This document shows, piece after piece, positions 42,692-51,438 of a stretch of DNA of 64,000 nt. The DNA comes from Flavobacterium enshiense DK69. GTDB taxonomy: Bacteria; Bacteroidota; Bacteroidia; Flavobacteriales; Flavobacteriaceae. Numbering within the stretch: the first letter of the stretch is position 1; the number at the start of each line of letters is the position of its first letter. The DNA lies in contig NZ_AVCS01000002.1 in the NCBI RefSeq assembly GCF_000498495.1, forward strand, positions 1 to 64,000, given 5' to 3'. The notes beneath the pieces are model-generated. The model was not told the DNA's origin, did not search any database, and was given only the letters and a program-made list of their open reading frames with translations. A program made the position numbers and the translations under genes.

Positions 42692-44616
42692 TTTACGAAT
42701 TTTTGTATCAGTAGTTCGAGTACTAAAAATAGTAGTGTTGCGAGTATAAAGTAATTCCATACTTCGTTGCCGGTTCGAGCCGAATGGATGTCGTTAAATA
42801 CCGATTCCACAGAAGTAACGGAAGTGAAATTATCAAATATATTGTCGTTTGTCAAACTCAGGTTACTTTCGGTCCTGGGATGGTTGAAACTGATTTTTTT
42901 CAACACTTCTTTGCCTTTCATTACCGAAAAATTACCCGATTGCTCCGGATAATCCCCAAATGTCAATTTGATTTTGTTGTTCAGGATTTGCTGCATTGGG
43001 ATGAAATCCGAGTCGTCATTAGCAATGGTAACAACTTCATCTTTAGATAGCAATGCATCTAAAACTAAATTTTGATTTTCACCAATGATAAATGCTGAAA
43101 TGCCTGTTTTCTGGTTGTTTTGTCCCATGTTGAAAAAAGTAGGGACAATCAATGGCGAATTCTGGAAATTACTGTTCGTCTTGTTTATCGGAGCCGAAAA
43201 AACGTATAAGTTCCCTATTTTGTTGGTTGCCGAACCCAGGAAAAATGATTGGTCGGCATAACTTAAAACGGGAGAAGCATTACTGTTCACGCTAAAGGCT
43301 GCGTTTACTTTCGGATACTGAAAATTATCAGTTCTCTTTTCGAATACGGTTTGGTATAACGGATGACTGAATGCGATTTTCGTAATCTGTTTTTCCTGAT
43401 TTTGTAAAGAACCGAACTGAATACCACTGAAATTGCCTAAGAAAGCGTTCAGGTTTTGGGTTGTGCTTTCTGCAGATGGAATCAAAACTACGTTACCGCC
43501 TTTTTCATAAAAAGCTTTCAGCGTAGTGGTTAATGCCTGCGGAATGTCCTTGATTTCGTTCAGGATGATAACATCCTGTTTTTCTATTGTGTTGTAATCG
43601 AGTCCGTTGAGTTCTGTTGTTGTGAGATTGAACTCATCGGAAGTATAAATTCGGGAAAGGAAATTGTTTTTCTGGTTTTCGCCGATGACAATAACGTTTG
43701 ATTTTTCAGGCTTGGATATGCTGAAATAATAGGAATTGTCGTAGTTCAGGCTGTTATCCTCAATGGCTACATAGCCGTGAAAGTCCTTTTTGGGTAAATT
43801 AAACTGAACTGATTTCTTATTATCCTCCAGTTTTACCACTGTTTTGGCAACCAGGTTCTTTCCGTTGTAAACGGACATCGGAATATCGTTTTCTAGTTCG
43901 CCATATCCTTTTACATCAACCTTTATTTCATAAAATGTTTCCGATTGGCCTGATATGGAAACCCCTTCGATACTCACATTGTTTTTGTGTTCTGCGGATG
44001 GAATCCAATAATAAACCGGAGAGTTCTCACTAAGCTTTTCAAGATTCTTTGATTGCACGTTAACGGCATCGGTAATGATGAAAATATCTTTGGGCACATT
44101 GTGCTTTTTGGTTTCGATTTTGGTCAACAGAAAATCCAGTTGAAAAGGAGTGGAGCTGTATTGCAGGTTTTGCAGGTCTTTCTGGATCGATTTGATATCG
44201 GTATCCCAAAAAGTTTCGGTGTTGGTTACCAATGAAAAGCGTTGGTCTCCGGGCGTGTCTTCCAATAATTCCTGAACAGAACGTTTTAATAATTCACCAC
44301 GGCTTCCTTTGGCCTGCATGGAAAAGGAGTTGTCCAGGATGATGATCATTTCGTTTCCGGAATGCTGACTGTCTTTCGCCTTAAAAAAAGGTTGGGCGAA
44401 AGCAATAATCAAACATGCCAACAAGAGCAAACGGGTTGCCAATAAAAGCCATTTTTTGATTTTCGAACTTTTTCGCGTTTGAATGCTGAGTTCTTTCAGG
44501 AAGCGAACATTGGTGAAATATTCGGTTTTAAAGCGTCGTAATTGAAACAAATGCACCAAAATTGGTATTACCAATAAAAAAAGGAAATACAGAATTTCGG
44601 GATGTTTGAATTGCAT
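42688..44616 (-). CDS. BatA-domain/VWA membrane protein
   Basis: 642 aa. Residues 1-~95 are a BatA domain with two helices (ILYFLFLLVIPILVHLFQLRRFK, WLLLATRLLLLACLIIAFAQPFF). A VWA domain follows (~85-215) with the MIDAS pattern D-x-S-x-S in IILDNSFSMQAKG and later ITDAVNV. The large middle part looks like GATase/aerotolerance-type extracytoplasmic beta domains; a last helix (NYFILATLLFLVLELLIQKFV) anchors the C-terminus. Related to the Bat aerotolerance proteins. First of four overlapping or abutting genes; preceded by a heptad-repeat zone and a -7 box at 44635-44642. Confidence 0.88.
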   Translation of the reverse strand: MQFKHPEILYFLFLLVIPILVHLFQLRRFKTEYFTNVRFLKELSIQTRKSSKIKKWLLLATRLLLLACLIIAFAQPFFKAKDSQHSGNEMIIILDNSFSMQAKGSRGELLKRSVQELLEDTPGDQRFSLVTNTETFWDTDIKSIQKDLQNLQYSSTPFQLDFLLTKIETKKHNVPKDIFIITDAVNVQSKNLEKLSENSPVYYWIPSAEHKNNVSIEGVSISGQSETFYEIKVDVKGYGELENDIPMSVYNGKNLVAKTVVKLEDNKKSVQFNLPKKDFHGYVAIEDNSLNYDNSYYFSISKPEKSNVIVIGENQKNNFLSRIYTSDEFNLTTTELNGLDYNTIEKQDVIILNEIKDIPQALTTTLKAFYEKGGNVVLIPSAESTTQNLNAFLGNFSGIQFGSLQNQEKQITKIAFSHPLYQTVFEKRTDNFQYPKVNAAFSVNSNASPVLSYADQSFFLGSATNKIGNLYVFSAPINKTNSNFQNSPLIVPTFFNMGQNNQKTGISAFIIGENQNLVLDALLSKDEVVTIANDDSDFIPMQQILNNKIKLTFGDYPEQSGNFSVMKGKEVLKKISFNHPRTESNLSLTNDNIFDNFTSVTSVESVFNDIHSARTGNEVWNYFILATLLFLVLELLIQKFVK

Positions 44617-44634
44617 TTATTTTTAAAGATTTTT

Positions 44635-44642
44635 CAAAGATA
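44635..44642 (-). promoter_or_regulatory. -7 box of the BatA-VWA operon
   Basis: Minus strand TATCTTTG, 18 bases before the ATG at 44616. Confidence 0.45.
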
Positions 44643-44651
44643 ACTATTTTT

Positions 44652-44712
44652 TAGTAATCAGTAAACAGTAAATAGTGTTGTTGGTTTTCTGCTGACTGAT
44701 CACTGAATTCTG
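44652..44712. repeat. Heptamer repeat zone with inverted halves after the helicase gene
   Basis: Just after the helicase stop (44717) the minus strand reads CAGAATT, CAGTGAT, CAGTCAG, CAGAAAA (plus 44685-44712), then after about 5 bases the plus strand reads TAGTAAT, CAGTAAA, CAGTAAA, TAGTGTT (44652-44679). The two halves are opposite in direction and can pair imperfectly. Confidence 0.75.
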
Positions 44713-44716
44713 CCAA

Positions 44717-46063
44717 CTATTTTTTCTTTCTCTTCTGCGCTCTTTTTTTCTCAACCGCTCTGTTTCTCGGTGCAGTTTTTCTTGGTTTTGTTTTTCCGGG
44801 TCCGCCAAGATTTACTTTTTTATTTTTCTCCGATTTTTCATGGAATGCAGCGCCACCTTCTAGTTTTACCTTTTTCATAAGGAATTTGACTTTCTTCTTG
44901 TCTTTTTCAAATTCCAATCGTTTCTCTTCGATAGTTACTTCTTCCGGAATTGGAAGGATTTCCAATTCTTTTTCCATTAAAAGTTCGGCTTCCATCTGGA
45001 ATTCTTCTTCGGAAGGAGAAATCAAACTGATGGCAACACCGTCTTTGTCTGCACGACCGGTACGACCGATACGGTGAATGTACTGTTCCGGAACTTCCGA
45101 AAACTGCATATTAATTACGTGTGTGATATCGGAAATGTCCAAACCACGCGCCATGATATCGGTTGTCACGATACCACGGATTTCTCCGGCCTGGAAAGTC
45201 GCCATCGTGTTCAGACGGTAATTCTGTGATTTATTGGAATGGATAACCCCGAATTGCCCCGGGAAATCTTCTTCCAGCAGGTCCATCAGAATATCAGCCA
45301 CTTTCTTATTGTTGACGAACACCAAAAGGCGCTCCATGCTTTCGTTCTCTGAAAGCAAATGCTTTAGTATGTTGACTTTTGTAAGGAAATTGGGAACATG
45401 GTAGGCCAATTGTTCGATTTTTTCCAAAGGTGTGCCGGATTGTGCCAGGGATACTTCTTCAGGAAAATCGAAAAATTCTTCCAAAATCTCATCAACTTCA
45501 TCTGTCATGGTTGCCGAAAATAAGATATTCTGGCGTTTTGGTCGCATCATCGAAAGGATGGAAGTAATCTGGAAACGGAAGCCTAAATTCAGGATTTCAT
45601 CGAACTCGTCAATTACTAATTTTTGCATTTCATCGAAACGAACCACATTGTCCAGGGCCAAGTCCATCATACGTCCAGGTGTCCCCACTAAGATGTCAAC
45701 CCCTTGATATACTGATGTTTTTTGTGTGTTGATGTTTACGCCACCATAAACTCCCAATACACGAACCGACATGTATTTGGTTAGTTTTTCCACTTCTTCC
45801 GCCACCTGTACTACCAGTTCACGTGTGGGAACGATAATAACCACTTTGGGCGTATGCGTCGGAGTAAATTTCCATTGTTTTAGGATGGGAAGTAAATAAG
45901 CATACGTTTTACCGGTACCGGTTTGTGCAATTCCCATTACATCACGGCCCGACATAATTACAGGAAAAGATTTTACCTGAATAGGCGTAGGCGTAGTTAT
46001 GCCTAAATCGTCTATGGCTTTTTGTAGGGATTTTGGAAGACCGAATTGCTCGAAAGTACTCAT
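44717..46063 (-). CDS. DEAD-box RNA helicase (motif II is DEFD)
   Basis: 448 aa from the ATG at 46063. Complete core: Q motif FEQFGLPKSLQKAIDDLGITTPTPIQ, motif I AQTGTGKT, Ia PTREL, GG and TPGR, motif II DEFD instead of DEAD, III SAT, V TDIMARGLDI, VI HRIGRTGR. The C-terminal ~50 residues are very basic (KKVNLGGPGKTKPRKTAPRNRAVEKKRAQKRKKK), an RNA-binding tail. Similar to RhlE-type helicases for ribosome or mRNA work. A promoter with TTG-N22-TATCTTTG lies upstream. The stop codon abuts a CAG heptad zone. Confidence 0.93.
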   Translation of the reverse strand: MSTFEQFGLPKSLQKAIDDLGITTPTPIQVKSFPVIMSGRDVMGIAQTGTGKTYAYLLPILKQWKFTPTHTPKVVIIVPTRELVVQVAEEVEKLTKYMSVRVLGVYGGVNINTQKTSVYQGVDILVGTPGRMMDLALDNVVRFDEMQKLVIDEFDEILNLGFRFQITSILSMMRPKRQNILFSATMTDEVDEILEEFFDFPEEVSLAQSGTPLEKIEQLAYHVPNFLTKVNILKHLLSENESMERLLVFVNNKKVADILMDLLEEDFPGQFGVIHSNKSQNYRLNTMATFQAGEIRGIVTTDIMARGLDISDITHVINMQFSEVPEQYIHRIGRTGRADKDGVAISLISPSEEEFQMEAELLMEKELEILPIPEEVTIEEKRLEFEKDKKKVKFLMKKVKLEGGAAFHEKSEKNKKVNLGGPGKTKPRKTAPRNRAVEKKRAQKRKKK

Positions 46064-46080
46064 AAAACGTATATTTTGTG

Positions 46081-46113
46081 CAAAGATACGATTTCTGAGC
46101 AAGTTATTGCCAA
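46081..46113 (-). promoter_or_regulatory. Promoter of the second helicase gene
   Basis: Minus strand TTG (plus 46111-46113), 22 bases, TATCTTTG (plus 46081-46088); the -7 box is 17 bases before the ATG. Confidence 0.65.
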
Positions 46114-46182
46114 TTGGTTGTTAATGTCGTGAATTGGGGCAAAATTCACGGCAAATTAGAGTGTGTTATTTAGGTGAAGGCG

Positions 46183-46554
46183 TTACGCTTCTACTGGATG
46201 AAGTAATGCTTTTACTTTTTCAATCAGTTCTTTCGGATCAAAAGGTTTGGCAATGAATTCGTCTACTCCTAAATTGGCAACTTCAATTACCGTTTGATCT
46301 TCTTTACCTAATGAAGAAATCATGATTATAGGGATTTCCGGGAAATTGGTTTTTGCAAACAACGTGATTTCACGGCCTGATTTATAAGGCATCATTATAT
46401 CCGAAATGATTAGGTCCGGACGAATGGCACTTATTTTTTCGATACCTTCAATACCATCTTGGGCAAATGATATTTCAAAACCTTCTTTTTTAAGAAGAAA
46501 ATTCAATATGTTGATGATAATTCTATCATCTTCAATAATTAAAACTTTTTTCAT
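46183..46554 (-). CDS. CheY-like single-domain response regulator
   Basis: 123 aa, a receiver domain only. Acidic pocket E8-D9-D10 (IIEDDR), phospho-acceptor Asp52 (IISDIMMP), switch Ser80/81 (MISS), and Lys103 (IAKPF). No output domain, so it must work through protein contact. It is the fourth gene of the operon HEAT protein / GT2 / YaiO-like barrel / receiver, only 18 bases after the barrel gene, on the same strand. No histidine kinase is present in the window. Its place suggests control of the polysaccharide machine rather than of chemotaxis, since flavobacteria lack flagella. Confidence 0.93.
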   Translation of the reverse strand: MKKVLIIEDDRIIINILNFLLKKEGFEISFAQDGIEGIEKISAIRPDLIISDIMMPYKSGREITLFAKTNFPEIPIIMISSLGKEDQTVIEVANLGVDEFIAKPFDPKELIEKVKALLHPVEA

Positions 46555-46572
46555 GCGTAATCGAATTTTAAG

Positions 46573-47826
46573 TTAGAATTTATACTGAATTGAAAAAAAT
46601 ATATCTAATTCGTTCTGGTATTTATCAGAAGTATATTCCTGATGGTTGAGAACACTCTGTATTCCTAAGCAATAGTGTTCCCATAGAAGTTTGTAATAAC
46701 CGGCTCCAAACCTGAAGGAGTTTAGCTGGACCCTTTGCTCTATCTGTCCCAAAGTCACCCTTTCATCCGGTGACGTTCCGTATCCGGTTAAAAGCGTAAC
46801 ATAGTCGAATTTTGTATTGAAATAATATCTGGCCGTTGCCGTGAAAGCCGGATACATTTTGTTATCCTTCTCCCATTGCCAATACGATTTTACGTTAAAC
46901 CAATAGGGGCCAACATATTTTCCTACTCCCAATACGCCGGCATATAAATCGGCATCGGCTGTATTTGTATAACGGAATCCTAAATCACCTTCCCAGCCTT
47001 TGCCAAGATTTCGGAAATAAGAATAGGAGAGACGCAGTTTCGGAAATATTATATCATCACTGAACGCGGCATTGGCAAACGAATAACTTTTTTTGCCATG
47101 TGCAGCATAGGTTTCTAATTCATATTGGAAACCGGAGTTTACGCTGCTTCCGTAGGAACGTCGGTCAGCATAATTAATACGGCCGATAAGCGTTAGTTTT
47201 TTTCGCTCTCGGACATATTGTAATCCGACCAAATGCCACGGACCAACGCCTGCCCGGCTAAATGTGGTATAGTTGTACCCTAAACCAATACGGTCTGAAA
47301 CCGATTTCAGCCTCAATTCGGCCAAACGGTTTTGTAATTGCTTATCGTCAGGATACTTTTCGGATAAATTACTCAGGTAGCCGATGGTTTTTTCATCATC
47401 ATTTTCCAGGGCTATGGCATCTGCTTTAAGCAGATAAAATTCTTTTTCTTCCGGATAAAAAGAGATAGCTTTATTTAAAACAGTAACCGCATTTGTACTG
47501 TTATTTTCTTCGATTTCCAATTTTGAAAGATAACTGAACGCATCTTTATATTTTGGATTCTGATTGATAACATGGTTGAAATAATAGCGTGCGCTGTCTT
47601 TTTGTTGGGTAAGCCAATGAGCTCTTCCCAAAAGAAGATGAAAATCCAGATAGTTGGGTGCTTTTTTAATTCCCAATCGTGATAATTCAATAGCTTTTGA
47701 GTAATCTTTTTTCGTGTTTAACTCGTATGCCGCTTTTATCAAAAGGCTGTCTGTATCAATTTTTTGTGCCTGAACATTGAAAACAAACAGCAGGTTTATT
47801 ATGATTATAAGTATTATTTTTTTCAC
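46573..47826 (-). CDS. TPR repeat protein with YaiO-family outer-membrane barrel
   Basis: 417 aa, signal peptide MKKIILIIIINLLFVFNVQAQ. Residues ~25-175 form about four TPR repeats (LNTKKDYSKAIELSRLGIKKAPNYLDFHLLLG, KDSARYYFNHVINQNPKYKDAFSYLSKLE, STNAVTVLNKAISFYPEEKEFYLLKADA). Residues ~180-417 form a beta-barrel (IGLGYNYTTFSRAGVGPWHLVGLQYVRE, LRLSYSYFRNLGKGWEGDLGFRYT, LNSFRFGAGYYKLLWEHYCLGIQ, FFSIQYKF with C-terminal F). This is the pattern of YaiO/PgaA-type exporters, where TPRs in the periplasm bind the nascent glycan and the barrel releases it. Its start overlaps the GT2 stop by 4 bases. Confidence 0.88.
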   Translation of the reverse strand: MKKIILIIIINLLFVFNVQAQKIDTDSLLIKAAYELNTKKDYSKAIELSRLGIKKAPNYLDFHLLLGRAHWLTQQKDSARYYFNHVINQNPKYKDAFSYLSKLEIEENNSTNAVTVLNKAISFYPEEKEFYLLKADAIALENDDEKTIGYLSNLSEKYPDDKQLQNRLAELRLKSVSDRIGLGYNYTTFSRAGVGPWHLVGLQYVRERKKLTLIGRINYADRRSYGSSVNSGFQYELETYAAHGKKSYSFANAAFSDDIIFPKLRLSYSYFRNLGKGWEGDLGFRYTNTADADLYAGVLGVGKYVGPYWFNVKSYWQWEKDNKMYPAFTATARYYFNTKFDYVTLLTGYGTSPDERVTLGQIEQRVQLNSFRFGAGYYKLLWEHYCLGIQSVLNHQEYTSDKYQNELDIFFSIQYKF

Positions 47827-49256
47827 TGTAACTGCTTTGAATTAATAAATCCTTTTCGCGACATCATTCCCCATTTTTGTTTTCTTCGTATCAGATAATT
47901 CCAATACCCGTTTAATGAGGCGAAAACGTTCACCGGATGATAGATGAAAGGTTCTAAAAAAACCATTACGATCAATTTGAATATCTCCTTGACATCGGAA
48001 TAATGCTTGTAAAGCAATTGATCCAAAAGAACCGATAACAGTGTTATCGTCGTATAGAACAGGTAAATGAACACACTCGCTGTAAAAAGTAAATTATAGC
48101 TGATGTCGAAATAAAGAAAGTCCAGTAACAAAACAGCCAATCCGATAACTTCCAGTACAGGTACGGCAAATTCAAAGAAAACAAAATAAGGAAAGGCGAG
48201 TAATCCCGTTTTTCCGTATTTCGGGTTCAGAAACAGTTTTCTGTGCATATACAATGCCTGAATTAAGCCTCTTGACCATCTTTTGCGTTGTTTCATGAAC
48301 AATTCCATAGTGTCAGGAACTTCAGTCCAGCAAAGTGTTTCCGGAATGTATTTGATCAGGAATTTTTCATTTTTCTCATGCATGTATTTTCTCATGCGGG
48401 TAATTAATTCAAGATCTTCTCCTAATGATTTATGAAAGTAGCCTCCCACTTTGATCACCGTTTCCTTGTCAAACATTCCTAATCCGCCAGACACTAAGAG
48501 TAAACTGTTAATTCTGCTCCAGGCCATCCTTCCGAATATGAAGGCTCTGATGTATTCCAATTCCTGAAATCCGACAAACAATTTACTCGGATAACGTGAT
48601 TTGTATAGTACGCCGTCTTTGAATTCACAGGAGTTAGATGTTCGTATCGTGGCGCCGGTAGCGATAACTTTTTCTGTATTCTCAATAAAGGGTTTTACTA
48701 AAATAGCTACAGTATCTTTTCGCAAAATGCAATCCACATCGGTGCAAAGGAAAAGAGAATATTTGGCCGAATTGATTCCGGCATTGGTAGCATCGGCTTT
48801 GCTGTTTCCGTTAAATTTATCAACAACCAATAATTTTGAATATATCGGATTGGTTGATTTGTAATGTCCTTTTACCGGTTGTGTGTGAATCTTTTCCTGA
48901 TAGAAAAAATCAACTTTCACCAAACTGAATTCGGATATAAGCAATTCCAGAGAATTATCCGTGCTGCCATCGTTTACAATAATTACTTCAAATTTCGGAT
49001 ATTCTTGGGAAAGTAACGATTTGACATTGTACACAATGGTTGCAGATTCATTGAATGCAGGTGCAATTATGGAAACCCCAACGGTATGGTTGGATTTAAT
49101 CAATACGTCTTTGTGCAAATAGTATTTCGAGTTGTAATATTTTTTGATGGCCAGATAAGACATTATTGCCAAAACCAAATAAATTATTACATAGCTTACC
49201 GAAAAATAACCTGCAAAAATTTCGTATTGATTTACAAAGAATTCTAACGTTTTCAA
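47823..49256 (-). CDS. Processive GT2 glycosyltransferase (BcsA/PgaC-like membrane synthase)
   Basis: 477 aa. One N-terminal helix (~20-38), a GT-A catalytic domain (~58-330) and C-terminal helices (VFFEFAVPVLEVIGLAVLLLDFLYF, TASVFIYLFYTTITLLSVLL, LIVMVFLEPFIYHPVNVFASLNGY). Synthase motifs are complete: D96 in NDGSTD, D173-x-D175 in CTDVDC, acid D281 in GEDLEL, and QRKRW (323-327), the Q-x-x-R-W signature of processive beta-glycan synthases. It should polymerise a glycan and pass it through the inner membrane. No PilZ domain is attached. Overlaps the HEAT gene and the YaiO gene by 4 bases each. Confidence 0.93.
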   Translation of the reverse strand: MKTLEFFVNQYEIFAGYFSVSYVIIYLVLAIMSYLAIKKYYNSKYYLHKDVLIKSNHTVGVSIIAPAFNESATIVYNVKSLLSQEYPKFEVIIVNDGSTDNSLELLISEFSLVKVDFFYQEKIHTQPVKGHYKSTNPIYSKLLVVDKFNGNSKADATNAGINSAKYSLFLCTDVDCILRKDTVAILVKPFIENTEKVIATGATIRTSNSCEFKDGVLYKSRYPSKLFVGFQELEYIRAFIFGRMAWSRINSLLLVSGGLGMFDKETVIKVGGYFHKSLGEDLELITRMRKYMHEKNEKFLIKYIPETLCWTEVPDTMELFMKQRKRWSRGLIQALYMHRKLFLNPKYGKTGLLAFPYFVFFEFAVPVLEVIGLAVLLLDFLYFDISYNLLFTASVFIYLFYTTITLLSVLLDQLLYKHYSDVKEIFKLIVMVFLEPFIYHPVNVFASLNGYWNYLIRRKQKWGMMSRKGFINSKQLQ

Positions 49257-50467
49257 TTTAAATATGGATTAGTGGCGTGTAACACAATTTTATCAATGAT
49301 GTAGTCCTCGTTACTGTCACCGGAGGTGAAGTTTTTAAAGTAGGATTGATCTATTTTATTGATACAGCTTACAATTTCAAACTTGATTTCCAAATCGTTT
49401 TCCTGAGTCAGGATTTGCGATGCAAATTCAACGGTTTTTTGATTTCCGATAATTCCCAATGTTTTCAGGCAGGAAATCTTATTTCGTTTATTTGTTTCTT
49501 TCGGATAGTGATTTATAAGGATGTCATTGGCTTCATAAATGGTTAATTCCCTTATGGCTAATAATGTTTCTTTTCTCACCAAAACATCAGTGTTAAGTAA
49601 TAGCTGCTTTATTTGCGGTATGGTCAATGCTTCTTTGTATCGAATCATTAGCTTCAAAGCCAGAATTACAATGGAATTATTCTCATGGGAAATCCATTTC
49701 GTTATGTTTTTTGGAAGTTTGGATTTTTTCTGATAGATAATATCTAAGATTTTGAGTTCATCCGCCATTGAGATCTTTTCGGTGTAATTGTCCAAAATCC
49801 CAAACTTTTCATCTGAAAGCGCTATGGTAGCTATTAATGCATTTGAACGCAGGTATTTGTTTTTGTCTTTTAAAAGTGATTTTAGTTGACCTTTTTTGAT
49901 TTTATAGTCCAAAACCTGGTAATGAAAAATACCCAAGGATTTATAATACCATCTTTTATCTTTGATTAGTTTTTGGCTATGGCTTTGTAAACCGAAATAT
50001 TTATAAATTAATAAGATCCTGTTTTGATCGAATCCGTGAACGTTTTGTTTGAAATGGATCAGTTTGTTAAGCACCATATACTGGCACCATTTTTTCTGAA
50101 AAGGGATTACGGTTTTAAACTCAGCAATTTTTTTCTTCAGTTCTTTTGAATCGTAAACTGAAAAAATAATGTCTGTTAAAAAATCATTTACCAAAGAATC
50201 GATTTCCTTTTTCTTGGAAGCTAAATGTTCAAATCGGTATCGGTTAGTAATGAGGAAAAAAATCAATACCGTCAGAAGCACTATAAAAAGTGGAATCAGA
50301 ACGAATTTCAAAAGTAAGAAAATGCATTCAGCTGAATTACAGGTAGTTAAATCAATAAGATTTAGGCTGTTAAAAAAATCTGAAGCTGGTTTGAAATCTA
50401 ATTCCCCTGTTTTAGCGGTAATGGTTTGATTTTTGTCTTTAAGGAAGAAAAAAATAAGATTAAACAT
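49253..50467 (-). CDS. HEAT-repeat membrane protein, operon partner of the GT2
   Basis: 404 aa. A membrane helix at ~48-74 (CIFLLLKFVLIPLFIVLLTVLIFFLI), a charged linker, then an alpha-helical repeat part: KKGQLKSLLKDKNKYLRSNALIATIALS, ISHENNSIVILALKLMIRYKEALTIPQIKQLLL, NTDVLVRKETLLAIRELTIYEANDILINHY, KISCLKTLGIIGNQKTVEFASQIL. These are HEAT-type repeats, which bind protein partners. The short N-terminal part (1-47) is probably periplasmic. First gene of the operon; its stop overlaps the GT2 start by 4 bases. Likely a regulatory or scaffold subunit of the synthase; function otherwise unknown. Confidence 0.8.
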   Translation of the reverse strand: MFNLIFFFLKDKNQTITAKTGELDFKPASDFFNSLNLIDLTTCNSAECIFLLLKFVLIPLFIVLLTVLIFFLITNRYRFEHLASKKKEIDSLVNDFLTDIIFSVYDSKELKKKIAEFKTVIPFQKKWCQYMVLNKLIHFKQNVHGFDQNRILLIYKYFGLQSHSQKLIKDKRWYYKSLGIFHYQVLDYKIKKGQLKSLLKDKNKYLRSNALIATIALSDEKFGILDNYTEKISMADELKILDIIYQKKSKLPKNITKWISHENNSIVILALKLMIRYKEALTIPQIKQLLLNTDVLVRKETLLAIRELTIYEANDILINHYPKETNKRNKISCLKTLGIIGNQKTVEFASQILTQENDLEIKFEIVSCINKIDQSYFKNFTSGDSNEDYIIDKIVLHATNPYLN

Positions 50468-50551
50468 ACAAAATAATCACAAAATCACGGTTATTTAGGT
50501 TTTTATATAACAGATTTGGGAATATGTTTGAATAAAAATCAAAATTAGCGG

Positions 50552-50559
50552 CAAATATA
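50552..50559 (-). promoter_or_regulatory. -7 box of the HEAT-GT2-YaiO-receiver operon
   Basis: Minus strand TATATTTG followed by C, 85 bases upstream of the ATG at 50467; it implies a long leader. No TTTG at 17-23 bases was found. Confidence 0.5.
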
Positions 50560-50600
50560 GAGATAAAATTCGTTTTTAGTTTGTTAAATGTTGTATTTGA

Positions 50601-51365
50601 CTAAAAATCTTCAAAAACGCCTAATCCAAAAAGAGCAAAATCGTATTTTACGGGGTCCGTCGGGTCAAGTAGCCTCAGGTTTTTGTCTAATTCCAAAAGG
50701 GCTTTGGCATCGTTTTGTTTACGTGTCAGCAATTCTAATTTGCGTGCGACGTTTCCCGAATGAACGTCTAAAGGACATGAAAGTTTGGAAGGAGCTATGC
50801 TTTTCCAGATCCCGAAATCAACACCTTTATTGTCTTTCCGGCACATCCATCGCAGATACATATTGATTCTTTTGGCGGCTGAACCGCTCAAAGGATCGGG
50901 TAAATGTTTTTCAGTTCGGGTTAAGTGATTGATTTCGAAGAATATTTTTTTGAATTCGGATATGCTTTTTTGCATAGAGTTTTCTTCCTGATGCAATGCA
51001 AAAACAGCTTCAAGTCCGCCGTGGTTTTTGTAAATGTTTTGCAGGCTTTTGATGAATCCGATAAAATCCTGGCCGTTGAATGTTCGATGTACAAAATTTT
51101 CAAGGCGTTCCAGGTCTTTTTCAGTATGGCTCATGACGAAATCAAAAGGAGAATTCCCCATCAGATCCATTTTCTTTTGGGCATTTCGGATAATCATCTT
51201 ACGGTTGCCCCAGGCAATAACCGAAGCCAGAAAACCGGCAATTTCAATATCTTCTTTCAAAGTATAGGAATGCGGAATCTGTATCGGGTCACTTTCGATA
51301 AAATTCGGATTATTGTACAGTTCGACTTTCTCGTCGAGGAAGGATTTTAATTCAGAGTGATCCAA
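50601..51365 (-). CDS. TIGR02757 family protein (DUF2400)
   Basis: 254 aa, cytosolic. Family hallmarks: FIESDPIQIPHSY, DIEIAGFLASVIAWGNRKMIIRNAQKKM, MGNSPFDFV, FNGQDFIGFIKSL, NMYLRWMCRKDNKGVDFGIWKSI, PLDVHSGNVARKLELLTRKQNDAKALLELDKNLR and the C-terminal DPTDPVKYDFALFGLG. The last half resembles the HhH endonuclease III/AlkA fold, so DNA or nucleotide binding is possible. The function is not established. It stands alone between the GT2 operon promoter and the lolD-like gene (a 73-base gap upstream). Confidence 0.9.
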   Translation of the reverse strand: MDHSELKSFLDEKVELYNNPNFIESDPIQIPHSYTLKEDIEIAGFLASVIAWGNRKMIIRNAQKKMDLMGNSPFDFVMSHTEKDLERLENFVHRTFNGQDFIGFIKSLQNIYKNHGGLEAVFALHQEENSMQKSISEFKKIFFEINHLTRTEKHLPDPLSGSAAKRINMYLRWMCRKDNKGVDFGIWKSIAPSKLSCPLDVHSGNVARKLELLTRKQNDAKALLELDKNLRLLDPTDPVKYDFALFGLGVFEDF

Positions 51366-51438
51366 AGGTTGATAGAATAAAGAGGCAATAGATAGTAAGT
51401 TTATAGAGAATATGGGAAATTCATCCCAAAGCTCATTG

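Noticed and set aside
51366..51438. Possible further heptad array between TIGR02757 and lolD-like genes
   Set aside because: The AT-rich text has some 7-bp echoes (TAGATAG, ATAGAGA) but no consistent register or CAG core.
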